Shown in pieces: positions 11,301-24,700 of a stretch of DNA of 64,000 nucleotides. Numbering within the stretch: the stretch's first letter is position 1; every line of letters begins with the position of its first letter. Source of the stretch: Apteryx mantelli (lineage: Eukaryota; Chordata; Aves; Apterygiformes; Apterygidae). The position numbers and the translations under genes were made by a program. The notes beneath the pieces are model-generated. The model saw nothing but the letters and a program-made list of their open reading frames with translations. It made no database searches and was not told the origin of the DNA. The stretch covers positions 4,331,424-4,395,423 of the forward strand of contig NC_089979.1 of assembly GCF_036417845.1 (NCBI RefSeq), read 5' to 3'.

Positions 11301-14054
11301 GGGCTTGGTGCCAGCATACAACACACTATAAAAAGGGGACTTGTTCTTCAAGCTTCCTTCCAGTACGGAACATTTACACAAATAGCAACGCGCTTTACAA
11401 GTAGGTCTGATTCCCCTTGCTGTTACTGAAATGTTGGTTGGGCGCTTGGGGAGTTAGGACTGCTGTCTTCGGAGAAGCCAAGTCAAAGCTCACGGAGGGC
11501 CCGAAGCCCAAATCCCAGCCAGCGCCGACGCTTCCCCTCCCTCCACCCCGTTCTCCTGTCAGCTGGAAAAACAGAGCTGTGCCTTTTTTTTTTTGCTCTA
11601 AATCCCTATGCAGTTTTCCCTTCCTCGAGAGGAAGCGCAATTATGGCGGATGTGATTCGCACCCGTTAATACGCTGGTATCGCAGGTACGGCCGCGGTGC
11701 ACGAGGCTGCGGCAGAAGACCCCGATGCCGAGCAGCTGAAGCAAGCCTCAGGGCTGCCGCGGACTTTGTCTGGTTTGAAGTCTGGTCCCCTGCTGCTGCA
11801 GGCAACCACAGCGTAAACCCCCTGCCAATTTCCTTCTTAAAACTAATGAGGCATTTGACCCTAGCGAGTCCTCCGGGAAAGCCGTTTGAGAGCCTAGCTG
11901 CTCCGATGGTTAGAAACTGCTCTCGTTTCCAGCCTGAATTTATTTGTGGATGACTTGCATCCATTTGGCCTTGGTCTTCGTGTACTCTCACGTTGGCTTT
12001 CCACTGCAACGGTCCCTTTCCCTTCCCTGGTATTTACCCTCTCATGGCCTATGCAGAACGCTGCAGTTCTGCCAACCTAAATAATCCCAGCTCTCCTTGT
12101 CCCAGCTTGAAACGTGGACTCTCGGTTCCCTCGGTCATCCCCACCGCCCTTCTCGGCGTACTTTCCCGTTTCTTTCCGCAGCGTGGTTAAGTAGCATTGC
12201 GGGGGTGTAACAGCATCAACGCTTCCCCATCCGGAAGATTTCCCAGTGGAAATAGCACAGCCGCATCACGTTTGCAGCTCGGCCGCCCTGGGATCTTCTG
12301 ACATGCTCCGGTGGCTTCCTTCCAGTGCTGTTTCCAACGGAGGAAACCCACCGTGCTGGCTAGCAAGGGTGTCTGTCCTTGGTGGTGACCAATGCAAGAG
12401 CTTTTGCTTTAAGCTGCTGTGGTTCACCTGGCCAGGAGCGCTCCTGCTCCTGCCCGCCCAGGTCCCTTGCCAATTTGGGGATCTAGGGCTAATCTCTGGT
12501 GATCCTTTCTGAGATGCTGGTTTGCCCATCCTGGTTTGGACTCTCGCCTTTTCCTTGGCCGGCAGAGCTCGGTGAACATTCGTACCTCTGACAGAAAGAA
12601 ATCCCCAGCCTCCCACCAGGTCCCCACCTTCTCCAGCCTCCTTGACATCGCTGGCTGCTTCTCTTACTTTCTCAAAGTTTTCCTTTAATTATGGGCCTCT
12701 TTTTGTTTTTCCTTCTGCTTAATTTAAACTGCATCAGCTTGAGGCAGGATTTTATATTCCACTGCAGTGTCCTTTCGTAATGCCTTGGCCTTATTAAACC
12801 AAGCGTAAATTGGCATCGTTTAGGAAGATCTGGGCTCTGCAGTTATTAGCAGGATTCATTCTCCGCTCTCCAGTTTCCAGTGAAGCTGGTCTCCTGTAAT
12901 AACACAATTCCCCCTAATGCTCGTCTCCGATGTCAGAGGGAGCCGTTCTAATCCGATGCTGAGGACCTGTGGCAAATTCCTGGTGGCAAACCAGCAGAAC
13001 CTGTTGCATCTTTCCGCATAAGTGATTTTCGACCCCGAGATCCCCTTATCCACCCCATGCTTGTTTAGTATGTCACGTCACGCGGTATATCTGTAACCCT
13101 ATGACACCTCCGCTGTGGGTCTCCAGCAGTGCTTCGTGTCCTGCATTTCTCTATTTTGTTCTCAGGGTTCCTGCTTCTGTTTTTTCCGATGGCTCCTTGT
13201 TTTCTCGCTGCCTAAGCAGCGTCTACAGCTTCCAGCATTCGCGACGGGTGTAACTGGACATTTTCTCCTTGCAGTTGGTCTTCCCAGTTCCTTGATCTGT
13301 AACCCTGTCCCCACTTGCTCGATTTCTCTCTGTATTTCAAGCCGGGGGGGTAAGTAAGCATTTTGCAACCTTCTGTTGCTGTTATTCATTTCTTAGAAAT
13401 GAAGGGGAAGGAACCGGAAGCAATAAAGGGCTGAAGTTTTGAGGACTGGCTGTTTATTCGTCAAAGCTAGAAACGCAGCAGCTGAAGGAGATAAGAAGAA
13501 ATACTCAGTGAAAATACATGCCTCGACTAACTCCCCTCCTGCATGCATCAAAACCGGTTGGGGGGGACGGACGTTGCCTTAGCATTTGGAGCAAGGGAGA
13601 TTTACTCCTGCTGCAGTTTTGGATGGAGGTGTTACCGCTGTCTTTAGTGTGAAGAACGTGTTAGTTTTTAGTTTGTGCCTTATTTCTACGCCACCCGGGC
13701 TGGCCCTGCTGGGGCTGGTACCTCTCGCCTGCCAGCCCTGGGGAGAGCGTGGAAAACAGCGTGGTGCTGTGAGCCCGCCAAAGCGGAGGGTGGCCCGAAA
13801 TCCGAAAAGGAGAGAAATCATACGAGGAGAACTGACGGATCTGGAGCTGTGCGCGGAGAGCAAATGGACCTTGATGGAGAAAGAGGGAGGATTTTAAGCT
13901 GAGAGGGTGAGGACAAGCCCAGCCGGTGAAACAGATGGGTCCCTGCAGTGCTCCGGCGCGGGAAAAAGGGGCGAAGGGGACCTGCCTGGCTCAGTCCACC
14001 TCGTCCCCAGCGTGCTGGCACCGGTGAGGGCAGAAGGGCAGAAAAAGCCAGTTT
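8353..14054. other. Non-coding stretch with scattered CpG-rich patches
   Basis: CpG-rich patches lie at about 8740-8960, 9290-9470, 9890-10010 and 10540-10740. Poly-T/T-C runs occur at 9155-9188 and poly-A at 9551-9568. A good TATA-like TATAAAAAG lies at 11327-11335. The interval 12660-12960 is AT-richer, with several TAATTA/TTAATT-like words, and resembles a non-coding regulatory element by composition only. Open frames here (longest about 178 codons at 11417-11953) show no recognisable domain. Confidence 0.4.
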
Positions 14055-14101
14055 GGAAAAAGAAGAAGGAGAAGAGAAGGAAGAAGAAGAAAAAGAAGAT
14101 G
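14055..14101. repeat. Polypurine (GAA/GGA)-rich tract
   Basis: About 47 bases of almost pure A/G on the + strand, made of degenerate GAA, GGA and AAG triplets, ending at about 14101. Low-complexity sequence of this kind can form triplex DNA, but no function is evident here. Confidence 0.8.
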
Positions 14102-14690
14102 TCTCAAAATAGGTGTCTGGATCCTTAAAGAGGGTTAAGAACTACTTCAGATCTTCTCCCTTGGAAGTAGCAATTATCAGATAAAAGGAAATCGCTTCAA
14201 ACAGGCAACCAGACATTTTCGAGCATCTGTTTTAAATTTTGCATCTGTGTTTGGGGAAACAGGGAAGGCCTGCTCGTGTTGTGTTTATGGCTGGGCAAGA
14301 CAAAGCTTCTGAGGGTGTCCTTCAGGGAATATGGCTAGTGCTTACAAAACGCATTTGACACCAGGAGTGATTTCCACATCTCATCTCTGTCTCCTTGTAA
14401 AATTGCACTGTCAATACTTTTTCCTTTTTAAAGCACTAACACAGAGCACAAGAGGGTTCACTTTTCCATTAAATCAAGGCTGTACACAGTGGCTTGCGTA
14501 TGCAAAATAAGGCGCTGCGAAACAACTTTCCTTTAGAAAAGTTTGCACCGATCTAATTTCACCCCCCCCCCTTCCCCAATCAATTGCAAGTCTAAAGGCT
14601 TTGAGACAAAAGCTGCACTGACCCAGATATCTCGCCGTGTGCCTGGGCTGGGTAATTAGCTTGCAGGAGGAAATGAAAATGCGCTTTTGA
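14102..14690. other. AT-richer non-coding stretch
   Basis: Unique sequence with lower GC than its flanks and a GATA-type word (CAGATAA) near 14179. A C run sits at about 14562-14571. No gene recognised. Confidence 0.4.
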
Positions 14691-14859
14691 AAGGCAGAAA
14701 CGAGGGGCGAGGCTGGAGCGAGAGGCCCGTCGCTGGGCGCCCGCGTGCGTCTCCCCCGCGCCAGCCGCGTGCCGCGCGGAGGGGGTCTCGCCGCAGCGTT
14801 CCCCTTCCCTCGCTGCTTCGGCAGCCGCGAATGCCGGGCTGCGCATGTTACTGCTATCC

Positions 14860-14863
14860 CTCC

Positions 14864-14890
<27 letters not shown>
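14860..14890. repeat. (TCC)n microsatellite
   Basis: Ten uninterrupted TCC triplets inside a small CpG-rich patch (about 14690-14930). It produces poly-Ser, poly-Pro or, on the minus strand, poly-Arg frames that should not be read as protein. Confidence 0.93.
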
Positions 14891-14895
<5 letters not shown>

Positions 14896-15389
14896 GGGAG
14901 GACGCTTTTCTCCCCGCAGGGCTGATAAAGACCCACTAAGGGATGGCAGCACCTCGCCAGCAGCTTCCCCTCCTCATCCTGGGCGGGCGAGGGGCGATCG
15001 CTGTGCAAAGAGCCGAGCGGGAACGCGCACGGGCGGTTTTCTTTTTCCTTTCCCCCCTCCTTGCTACAGCGGAGGCGCTGGCATGTAATTACCGTCAGCT
15101 TTAATCCAGCCAGACCAACTGTCTTTCTGGCAAACACAAATACAATAGAAGCCAAAGGTTATTGCATGCCCCAAATAAAATGCTTAACGCCCTGGGGCCT
15201 CACTGAAGCAGATTCCTCAGAGTCCGCAAAGTGTCCAGGACCAACTCGGTTCCCTTTTTTTCTGAGCCCAGAAGACCTCATTTGACTGCAATGGCCCATA
15301 ACTTTATTTTTTCCTTGGTTTCCTCCTGCAAAACCACCTGCCTGCTGGTGTTGGCCGCCGCGCGGGTTCCTCTCCGTTAGCCAAAGCAG

Positions 15390-15720
15390 CACTGCCCGTG
15401 CATGCGCTCAGCGGCGCGGCGGCCAAAACACCTGCTACTGCCAGGATCAGCGCGTCTGGCGGGCATTAGCGGGCCTGCCGCGGGATGCACTCGGTTCGCT
15501 ATTTGGATTTTCTCGCTAAAATTATTCATGGCTTTAATTGAAACCAGAGGTGGGCGAAGGAACGTCACGCGTCCGCATGCCGCCTGCACACCCGCGCGGC
15601 TGAGCGCGCCAGGAGGCTTTGAGCAGCGTCCCGGTGAGCTCCCGCCGCCTGGCACTCGGTCTCGGTGCGGAGGCCCCGTGCCGGCAGGATGGCGGTGGCG
15701 TCGCGGGGATGCCGCGCGCC
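15390..15720. promoter_or_regulatory. Small CpG-rich block
   Basis: CpG-dense sequence of about 330 bp around GCGGCGCGGC-type words, interrupted by an AT-richer core at about 15500-15540. By composition it resembles a short CpG island. No TATA box or first-exon donor is convincing. Confidence 0.3.
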
Positions 15721-18700
15721 GTGCAGGGCCGTGCCTTGCCCTTGAAGAGCAATCCTCAAGCCAGAGTGTCCCACTTTGTTCGACTCCAACCCTCTGGCTC
15801 TGAACTGGGATTTACTTCGAAACCCAAAGGATTTTACTTTCTGTCCCTGAGCAAATACAGCCCCAAGTGAGGAAGATGCATGACCTGACCCGAATCCCAA
15901 GAAGAGGTAATAATATTGCATCACATGAGCGTGCTGTATCCTTCACCCCAGTCCAAGCTCTGTCTAAATCTGCCCTGCTCAAGAGAGAAGCCTGGCTGGG
16001 TTTTTTCCTTGTCCCTGAGCGCTCTTTGAAATCCTGTGCTCCCCTTGATGGAGACGGTGCCACCGCACCAGGAGGTGGGCTCAGCTGCGTTGACAGTTCA
16101 CTCAAATTTTAGCAATCGTTTCCCAACCAGGGGGGCATCCAGCCCAGCCCCTTGAGCTGCAACTATTCCTCCTCTAGGCTACGTTGGTGTGGATCCCTCC
16201 TTCTTTTCTCTGCGCTGCTGAGCTGTATTGGTGGCTTGGACACTGCCTACTTCCAGGCTGGTGGTCTCGAGAAGAAGGTGAGGAGGGGTGTGGTGGGAAA
16301 TGCTTTCTGCTCGTCAGCCAGTCTTGTTGCCCGCGTCTCAGTGTTTGCCACGGGATGGCCGTGGGTCGTGCTCTGGCACGTAGGGTAAGGCTGCTCGGTA
16401 ATGCGGGCCGGCTGCTGGCAGCTCTGGCTGCTAACGTCCCCGCAGAACTGCCAGCGGGGAGGAACAGGGTTTCACAACCCATCTTTCTAGGCTCCCACAA
16501 GATTACTGGAGGGAGAGGAATGTGCCGGAGAAAATATCCCAACTGCTGTTAAAAGGCACAGCTTTCTCTGCCTCTTTCCAGGAAGGGTAATTCCTCCAAG
16601 AGCATGCGTCGCAGATGGACCGGACACGTTGCCCAGCTGGCAGTGCCCGCCGGAGCCAGCCCCGCATAACCTCCCCGTGTCATCCGTGGGCTCCTTCGTG
16701 CTCCTGGCCTCCCCTTCATGTGTAAATAATTGCAACAGCGATAAGTGTGAGCCGTTTGGCTCTTTCATCCTTTTGTGAGGAAACTCTTTGCTTTTCCCCT
16801 GCAGTGCTCTTGGGACAGAGCTCGGTCGCTTGCTATCTGAAAAATAAATCTCCAGGCTCTTAAAGGCACACCCTACACGCAAGGCAGTAATGGCTCTTAA
16901 ATAATGGGCCTAGCAGATGCTTATTATGTCTGGATGAAGAGCACATCAGCCAGTCGTAGCATCTGTAAATCATTTTCCAGGAGAGCCCAGACAGCACGGG
17001 AGTCTTGGTCGATTCCCTTTTGTCAAACTCTTTTGAATCCCCACTAATGCTTTTGGGCTGCCAGGAGCAGAAACAGATGTGTGCTCACCGAAAAGAGTCG
17101 TTGCTGCCTCTTCCCCACATTCCTGTGGTGAAAGATTCATCCTTCACTTCTTGGGAAAATGGTGGATGTTGGGGGGGAAGGTCAAGAAACCTCCCTCCCC
17201 AGTCCTTCTGCTTCTAAATGGCATAAATCCTTGCAAGCCAGAGGTTAAGACAGGCCATTTGCTTGGCCCCACTCTTACTATCCGCATCCTTGCGACCATG
17301 TTCCAACACAACATCAGCTACTTGTCTGCCGTCAGCACTCCCATTCCTGGTCTTTGGGTGTGGGGGAGTCCTGGGTCAAGGAGACTGAAACCCACCTCGG
17401 TAGCAGCAAAGAACATCTCCAGCAGTGCCATTTGCCACCTCTGTTTCAGTACTGAGAGTCTGACAGTGTTAGTTCAAAATCCCGAGAACATCAGATGATC
17501 AGATATGATCCCTGGTGCTGGAGAACAGTGGGGAAGCTCAAACTGGTTTGCTTCTTGGATCAACCTCATCCTCGGTAATGTGACACGGAGAAGACTGAAA
17601 GTGAGGATAGCTTTCTCTGATGTGCCTCCTCCCTTGGCTGTTCTTTTGGGGCACTGTGATCCCAGGGAAGGCTTTTTGCCTCCAGCAAGAACCATTTCTG
17701 GGTTCTTTTTTCTCCATGCCCTGAGTAGGGAACTGCCACCAGCCCAACGTGTACTTTGAGCCCCTGCACTAAACCGTGTTAATGTAGTGCATGTATTCTT
17801 TTTGTATGTGAAATAATGAGTCATTCACTTCCACCCTAGATAACTCCTCCAAGTTCTCTGCAGAGGATCTCGATGCATCGGAGATGATAGTCCAAGGAAC
17901 AGGCTCTTGCACTCACCGTGGTTTCTCTTCCAGCTGTCTAATTACAAGGTTTTTGGACTCTCTCATACAGCTTTGGCAGGTGCTTTGCTTTTTCTAGCTC
18001 CAGTGCTGGGGAGCCCTGGCCACAGCCATAAAGTTCTTTCCTGCCTATTAGAAAATGGTTATGCTCCTTGCACGTCTTTCATTGCTGGAAACTGGGAAGT
18101 GAAAGGGGCCTACACAAATAAACTTCTTAAGGACAGGGAGTCAAAATATCCCTGGGCTTGTTTGGTGGAGAAAGGTTAACCAGCCTTAAGTCTTTGAATG
18201 AGCATTGCTGCTGACCAGACCTTGTTGACAAAATACAGTGTTATTAATTGGAATTGTAGGCAAACTGCCCTAGGATATTTAGAAGGAGCTTGCCCATCAC
18301 AGGCACCGAAATCTCTCCAAGAAGCACTCCGTGTTGCAGATATAGCCTCTAGGTGAGTGTAGTCCCAAATGCTGTGCAAGCAGATCTGGCTGTGCTCTTC
18401 TGAGACCTCTATGAAGTCCAAGTATGAACTGAAGTTCTCCCTCCCCCAGACATGCAGGCAGTTGGCTCTCCCCTCCTCCAGGGATTTCTCATGCAACATC
18501 AAGATCCTGACTTCTGAATCCAATTGTAACGTGAGCCACAGCCCAAATTTCACCAGTTCTTGTACCTGCAATCTGGGCAGGCTAAACTGCATAGGAAACA
18601 GACGTTTCCTAGTGGAATATCTTCAGGATGTGCTGGCTTGCCAACGTCCGCTGAAATCCAAGGCAGCAGCAATCTGACTGACTGCTGAAGGCTGCCATGT

Positions 18701-21700
18701 AATGCTCTTTAGATCTCAAATGGAGGGAATGCAGCAGAAACCCAAACTGTTTCATGCTCTCTCACTTATCCTATACCAGTTTGCACACTCATCTCTCAAG
18801 AATGTGCTATGTTTAGAAATATGCCTAGAGACTTCACCGTTGCTGAGCATTGGGATTTTACTGCTGAGGATAGGCTATCCAAGGTGGGATCCCCACAGCT
18901 GAAGGTAGGTGTGCTAGGAGTCTCCAAATCCCACAGTGGCCCAGAGAGCTGAGGGATTCATTCAACTGACTAGGCAGTAGATGAATCCTTCAGGGTGAGC
19001 TGAACTGTTCTCTGTTGACTATAATGAGAGTTTTGGGTCCCTAAATTCAGGTTTCTGCTCTCAAGCTGAATCTTACCCATATCAACAGTATCTGGGCAAG
19101 AGCAACACATTCATCCTGAAAGTGAAGTTCAGAAGTGTGACCTGTGCTGTTCCTAGCACATTCCTAAACCTCAGCAGTGGGTAGAGCTCTGCACTGGCAT
19201 TCGAGATGGTTGCCGTCAGGCCGCCGTTCCCCCAGCCCAACGATTTATTTTGGATTGTAGCAAGGCGGCTGTCAGTACTTAGCTCTGGGTGCTGTCGCAC
19301 TGTTTTATCCTGAGAAAAGCTGTGGTAGTGGCAGCCTAACCCAGAAAGTTCAGGAGCTGGCTGTTCCTATCGTAGATGACAAGTTCATTCACAGAAACTC
19401 ATGGCAACAAGACACAAATAGCCCATCTGTTTGCTTCCGTAGGCCTGAAAGTAAGCAGAAACCAACATTGGCTCCAGCCCAAAACAGAAGCTATGGGAAT
19501 CATCCTTGACAGCATTACAGCAGTTGCTTATCTTGCATGAGAACAATTCCGGGACACTCTAGACCTATGAACCCTGTCCGAAGCCCATCCCATTTCAGTA
19601 AGAACTTGCCTTGGGCTGCAAGGTTTCCTGTACCTGGGTGACTAAGCATTCTGGAAAACACCTTTGTTGCATGCCAGGGTGGTGGAAATTCAGATGCCAG
19701 CAAACAAACATGCTAGCACCTATCCCTCCATGCTTTGGGCAGTGGGGGGTCACACCTAATGAAGCCATGCAAAGGGGCTGTAGCCTCTCCTCAGTTGCCC
19801 TAAAAGGCTGACAAATATCTCCAAGGTAATGTCAACCCAATTTAGGTTATGCCTTGTATGGGTTAAATGTGCTCCTCAAGGGTTGTCAAGCTCCCTGAAG
19901 TCCCAAAACTAAAGCCCATTTGCCTAGGATGCTCAGCTTTATTCAACTAGTCTTAATTCAATTATGCTCTACAAGTGTTACCTCGACAAACAAATGGAGC
20001 AAGATCTGCGCTTCTGTTCCTCTTGCACAGCCTCGCGACCCAGTCTTGTCCGTTGTGAAACTGCGGTGCGGGGTGGAGAAGTTCAGCAGGCAGGAATTCA
20101 GACCCTGCTGACAGTTCTCTGCAAGCAAACTATTGCAAGCAGTCCATATTTCACAAGTGGGGTTTTCCCATCAGACCCTCCAGCTGCTATAAATAACAGG
20201 AAACGTTTTGTAGTCTCTGCTCTGGAGAAGGTCAGGATCTGGATTCTGTGGTCTTTGGAGCTTTAAACAGGCCGGAGATTTATGCTGTATACCCAGAAGT
20301 CCCTGGAGGTAGCCACTGCTGCTCCAGCCTGCCTGAGGCGGTTTTGTTACTTGGATGGAGAGGTCTTGAGTACCAGCTTTTGACAAAGATACCTTCGCTA
20401 CCCTTTTGAGATGTCAGGTCCTGTTAAGTCCTTTACCTTGTTCCATATGCTATTCATCTCCAAGATGGATGTTAACTTGGGTCCCTGCAGAACACACTCA
20501 TGAGAGGTTAAAAACATCCTCTGTCTGCAGTAGGATCTACTTGGATATCAGCACGAGCACAAGAACACCAACCACAGGCCTCTTGAAGTTGCTAGGAGTT
20601 CATCTTGCAACTTCCCTTATTCTCCAATGCCTGGTGTTCCACTCATGGTGGAAAAAATGCTTAAAATTTTACCCTTTACCTCCTCTGTTTAAGAAGCTGG
20701 TGCTTCCTGACATCTCTCCTGGGGCTGCTGGGCCTGCAGTTTAACTCCTGGTTGGTTGATCCCACCAGAAAGATGGAAAGGTGATGTGGGGAAACCTGCA
20801 TGCTCTGATGGCAGGGCCCTTGCATTTACTGGTCGTGTTACTACCGCAGGGAAACTAGGAGACCCCAACAAATTACAGAAGACTTGAAGCAGCACCCAGC
20901 CCCTCAGGGAAAACCTTATCTCTAGCTTTTACTCAGGTGAGAGTATTCACCTTCCAGTATCACTCCAGGCCAACACTCAGGTCCGAAGTGAAACTACCCA
21001 TGTGAGGTCACCTTCAGGCTCTCTTCCCTTTCCCTCCATCTCCTTCTCCTCAAGCTCCTTTACCATCCATCACCTCTGGAGACAGGGCTCAAGGCCAGGC
21101 CAGGTCAGCAGGAACACTGGAGAGGATGTGCGCACCCAGCATGGCCTTGCTGTTGAGAGTCACTGCGCACTCAACTATAGCAGGGCCAACATTTGCTGCT
21201 GCTGCTGGGAAAAGTTTTTCCACTCCTGTGTTTGTAAGACAGCTTCATAGTCATGGCTTGATGTTCAACCAGCCTTCCGCTGGATCTGGGTACCTTTGCA
21301 GTGTTCCTCTATTGCTGTACTTCAGGTATATCCTTAGTACTTGACTCCTTCAACTGGGTTACTTCTTGGGAACATCCCACTGGAGTGCACTGTATATAAA
21401 TGTGTGTGTACCAAAGCTAGGATCCTACCGTAGCTCTGGTTCTTCAAGGCCTCTACTTACTGTCCTCCATCTTCATGGCTAGGACCTTGGTTAATGCCAT
21501 GGTAATCAGGGGTGGTTGGAAAGGTCCTCAGGTATAAGGATGATCTCAACAGGCACAGACCAAAATAACCCGTTTCTGTTGTGGTTGGTGTGTGCACAGC
21601 AGGTCCTGAATTCATCCTGCCAAATCAAATCTCTTAAATTAGGGACGCGAGTGCCCCAGCCTCCCTTTGTAGTTAATATGAGGGATGGGGAAGTACTTCC

Positions 21701-24700
21701 AGAAGTTGGTTTGCTCCACAGGAGTCACAGCTGCCCTTCTTGCTCTGTTAATTAATTGAAGAGGGAACAGAGTGCAAAGGTGTGAGGAAGCCCAAATAGT
21801 CCTTGTTGGGGTCTGACTAGTGAGGGAGAAGGTCATGCACAGCTCTTCTTGAAGACCTTGCTGATGGCAGCGATGGGTCTCCACCGGGATTGTATTATTT
21901 TCCTGAGACAATGCCCATTGGGCTCCTTTCGTAATGGTTTACCTGACTGGTGCTTGCATGAGAGCCCAACAAATCCAGTCGGTCTTTTGTTACCAGTCGA
22001 GCTGCTTCGGAGATTAAGGAGAAGGTCAGGGCCTGCGAGTTTGCTTTCTGGGAAGCAGCAACTGCGACCCACGTGCCACCAGTCGCCCGAGCAGCCGGGT
22101 GGGGAAGAGGCGAAGAATGGTGTCTGCCACTTATCCCTTTTCCCCGGCAGATCCAGGAATGCTTTGATGTCCGCTCCCCCAGCCCCAAACGCCTGGCACC
22201 AAGATTAACTGCCGGTCAAACCGTTCTGCAGCCTCCAAGTCTCTCAAACTCTGCAAGCCCTGTTGGGAGGGATCCCGGGACCAGGCATTCCCCTCCCTTG
22301 CAGAATAAGGGTTAAAAATAGTTTCTTCCCCTGCACCTGCCCCTCTGAAGCCACGATCATGTTTTATTTTTGCAGCCCAGTGCTCCTAGTAACTGACGGT
22401 TATGTCCTCTACTGGGGCATAAAGGACCTGGACAAATAGAAAAATTACCCATCTCAGTGGTGGGAAGAGGAGAGGCTGTATTTATAGTGCTCGCACTAAG
22501 CGTGGGTTGGAAGGAGCATTTTTCACCCTATCCTCTCCTTGCCATAACAGCATACTTCAAAACTGAGGCAGAAATGCGCCTCCAGTAATGTTCCTTGAGA
22601 AAAATACACGACTCTGGTCTTCACTGCATTTTTCCAGCCATCCATTCGGCGACGGGAGGGTTTAAAAATTTAAAATCAAATTGCGTGTTTGTGAGAGAGT
22701 TGTTTCTGTCTTTAAGGGGTTTTTTGTTCTAAGCAAGTGATCCACTGACCAGATCTCTGAAGCGGAGAAGGAAGCATGGCTCAAGCCAGATTAAATGATT
22801 TCAGTGAGGCTGAATTATTTGTTTTAAAAGCTTGTGTGTTTATGTTTCATAAGCTTATTTTAAAACGCGTGTATACAAGAGCAGGCTTCTTTATATGGCA
22901 AAATAGCCCTGCTGTGTCCTTACCTGACTTAAGTGTCAAGGAAGTAGCTTTTTTTATTTTTTACAGGCTTAGTTTAAAATAAAATACTGGTTAGCTGCAC
23001 CTCAGTGAATCTGCCCGAAAGGAAGTCAGGGCAAGGTCTTGTTTTCCAATTGCAAAAAAAGCTGTTTTGGTTGGTTACTGAACTTCCACTTGCCAACCTT
23101 CATTTTAAGATAATCTTTTAATAACAGTTATAGGTAAAAAACTCATTTCTGCCAAGAAGAGTCCTGGCAAGCCTGAATTGCCAAAATCCCAAACTAGCCA
23201 GGCTTCCCAGTGAAAAATGTTTGGGAACTTTCCATCTTTAAACAGGATTTGCTGGGTAACCCATTCAGCAAAGAACTTGGCAAGGTTTCTGGATTAAAAT
23301 CCCCAAAGTAAATACATCAGAAAACCTTTTAGAGGCGTTTGGCATTTTCTGCCTTTTTCTCCCTCTGGCAAAAAGTGTGGTAAGCTCCTGACTGTCATAA
23401 GAAGTCCATTTTCTGCTTCTGGACATTTTCTCCAACTGGAATGAGATGTTTCCAAGTGAGGAAGAGATGAGGACAGGAGAGCCTTCCTCCCACGGTAGGC
23501 TCAGATGGAGGAGAGGGGGGTTCTATATATTCTTTATGCTCAGTTTTAACTTTTTTAACCAAAGCTGATGCCAACACACCTGTCTGCCAGCAGGAGTATG
23601 AGGTGCAGGGCAGGTCAATGAGGGACACCAGGGAATGAGATCAGTCACTAATTTTACACAAGAGCAAAGTGAAGCTTTCACTGGTACTTCCGTAGCACAT
23701 AAAATCCTTCTTGCACAAGGGAGGAAAAGCCTACAGGTACTATGCCTGTGTTCAAAGATATTTTTCCGCTTTTAGGAAACTTCCAAAAAACGCAGGGGCC
23801 TGGTGAGTACTAAGATGTAGACTTAGGAGGTAGAAGGGTAATCAGAGACCGTTTATTCCCAGGAAACAGCTGAAGTAGACATGGTGTGAAAGAAAGTTTT
23901 TCTTCCAGCTGAGCTGTAAAAACCAAAGCCCTGACCACTGGTGGTTATTTAAAGACTCCCACGGCACTTCCTGCAATGGGAAGGTGAATGGCCTATGTTC
24001 AGACTGGGCGACTGCTCTTCACAAAGCAAAATAAATATAATCCACTTGAACTTTCCACCTTGTGGGATCGGCTGCATGCCTTGTCCTTCGCTCCGAGCGT
24101 GGCTGCAGTTGGGCGGCGTGCCTCTGAAATGCTTCAGAGGTCGTTCTGCATGGTGAACTCAGGGCGACAACCCCCTTGTGGGATTGTGGGATGCTTTCTA
24201 ATTTACGTGAAGGACCAAAAAGGAAGGTGGTGTGGCATTTGGCACTCCTGTCCTGCTGCTTGGAGCTGAAAGGCGGCAGCAAGACAGGAAGCTCAGTGTC
24301 TCCAGGATGGGCTGCGATGCTCTACATCTGGGTGCATGTCCTTGAATGACTTTGGGTTGGGCAAAGAGAGAGCAAATTGTATCATCTGATATTGGACGTG
24401 TAGTTCAGACACCCCATTTCCCAAGAGGATCACAGCTTAGGCACCTCCAAATCCTGAACCAGAGGACTTCTCTCTCTTCATTGACTGTAGATGGTGTCTT
24501 GGCAGATTGCCTGGCCGAGGGAAGGTCATGAAGGCAACTAGGACCTGTCTGTGCTGTTTAGCCTTGCCTGGCATTGCCTGTTTCATAGGGGTGTCATGGA
24601 GGTTTGCATTTCAGCCATCCCTCACCCTTCATGATCTCCATGAGGAATGCGCACTGATCCTTCCCTAGGTGTTACCTCTGCACATGGGTCCGTAGGACTC

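Noticed and set aside
14860..14890. Arg/Ser/Pro homopolymer in frames around 14592-15155
   Set aside because: Caused by the (TCC)n microsatellite, not a coding exon.
19010..19060. Resemblance to an ancient turtle/crocodilian interspersed repeat
   Set aside because: Only about 40 bases match loosely; too diverged to call without a repeat library.
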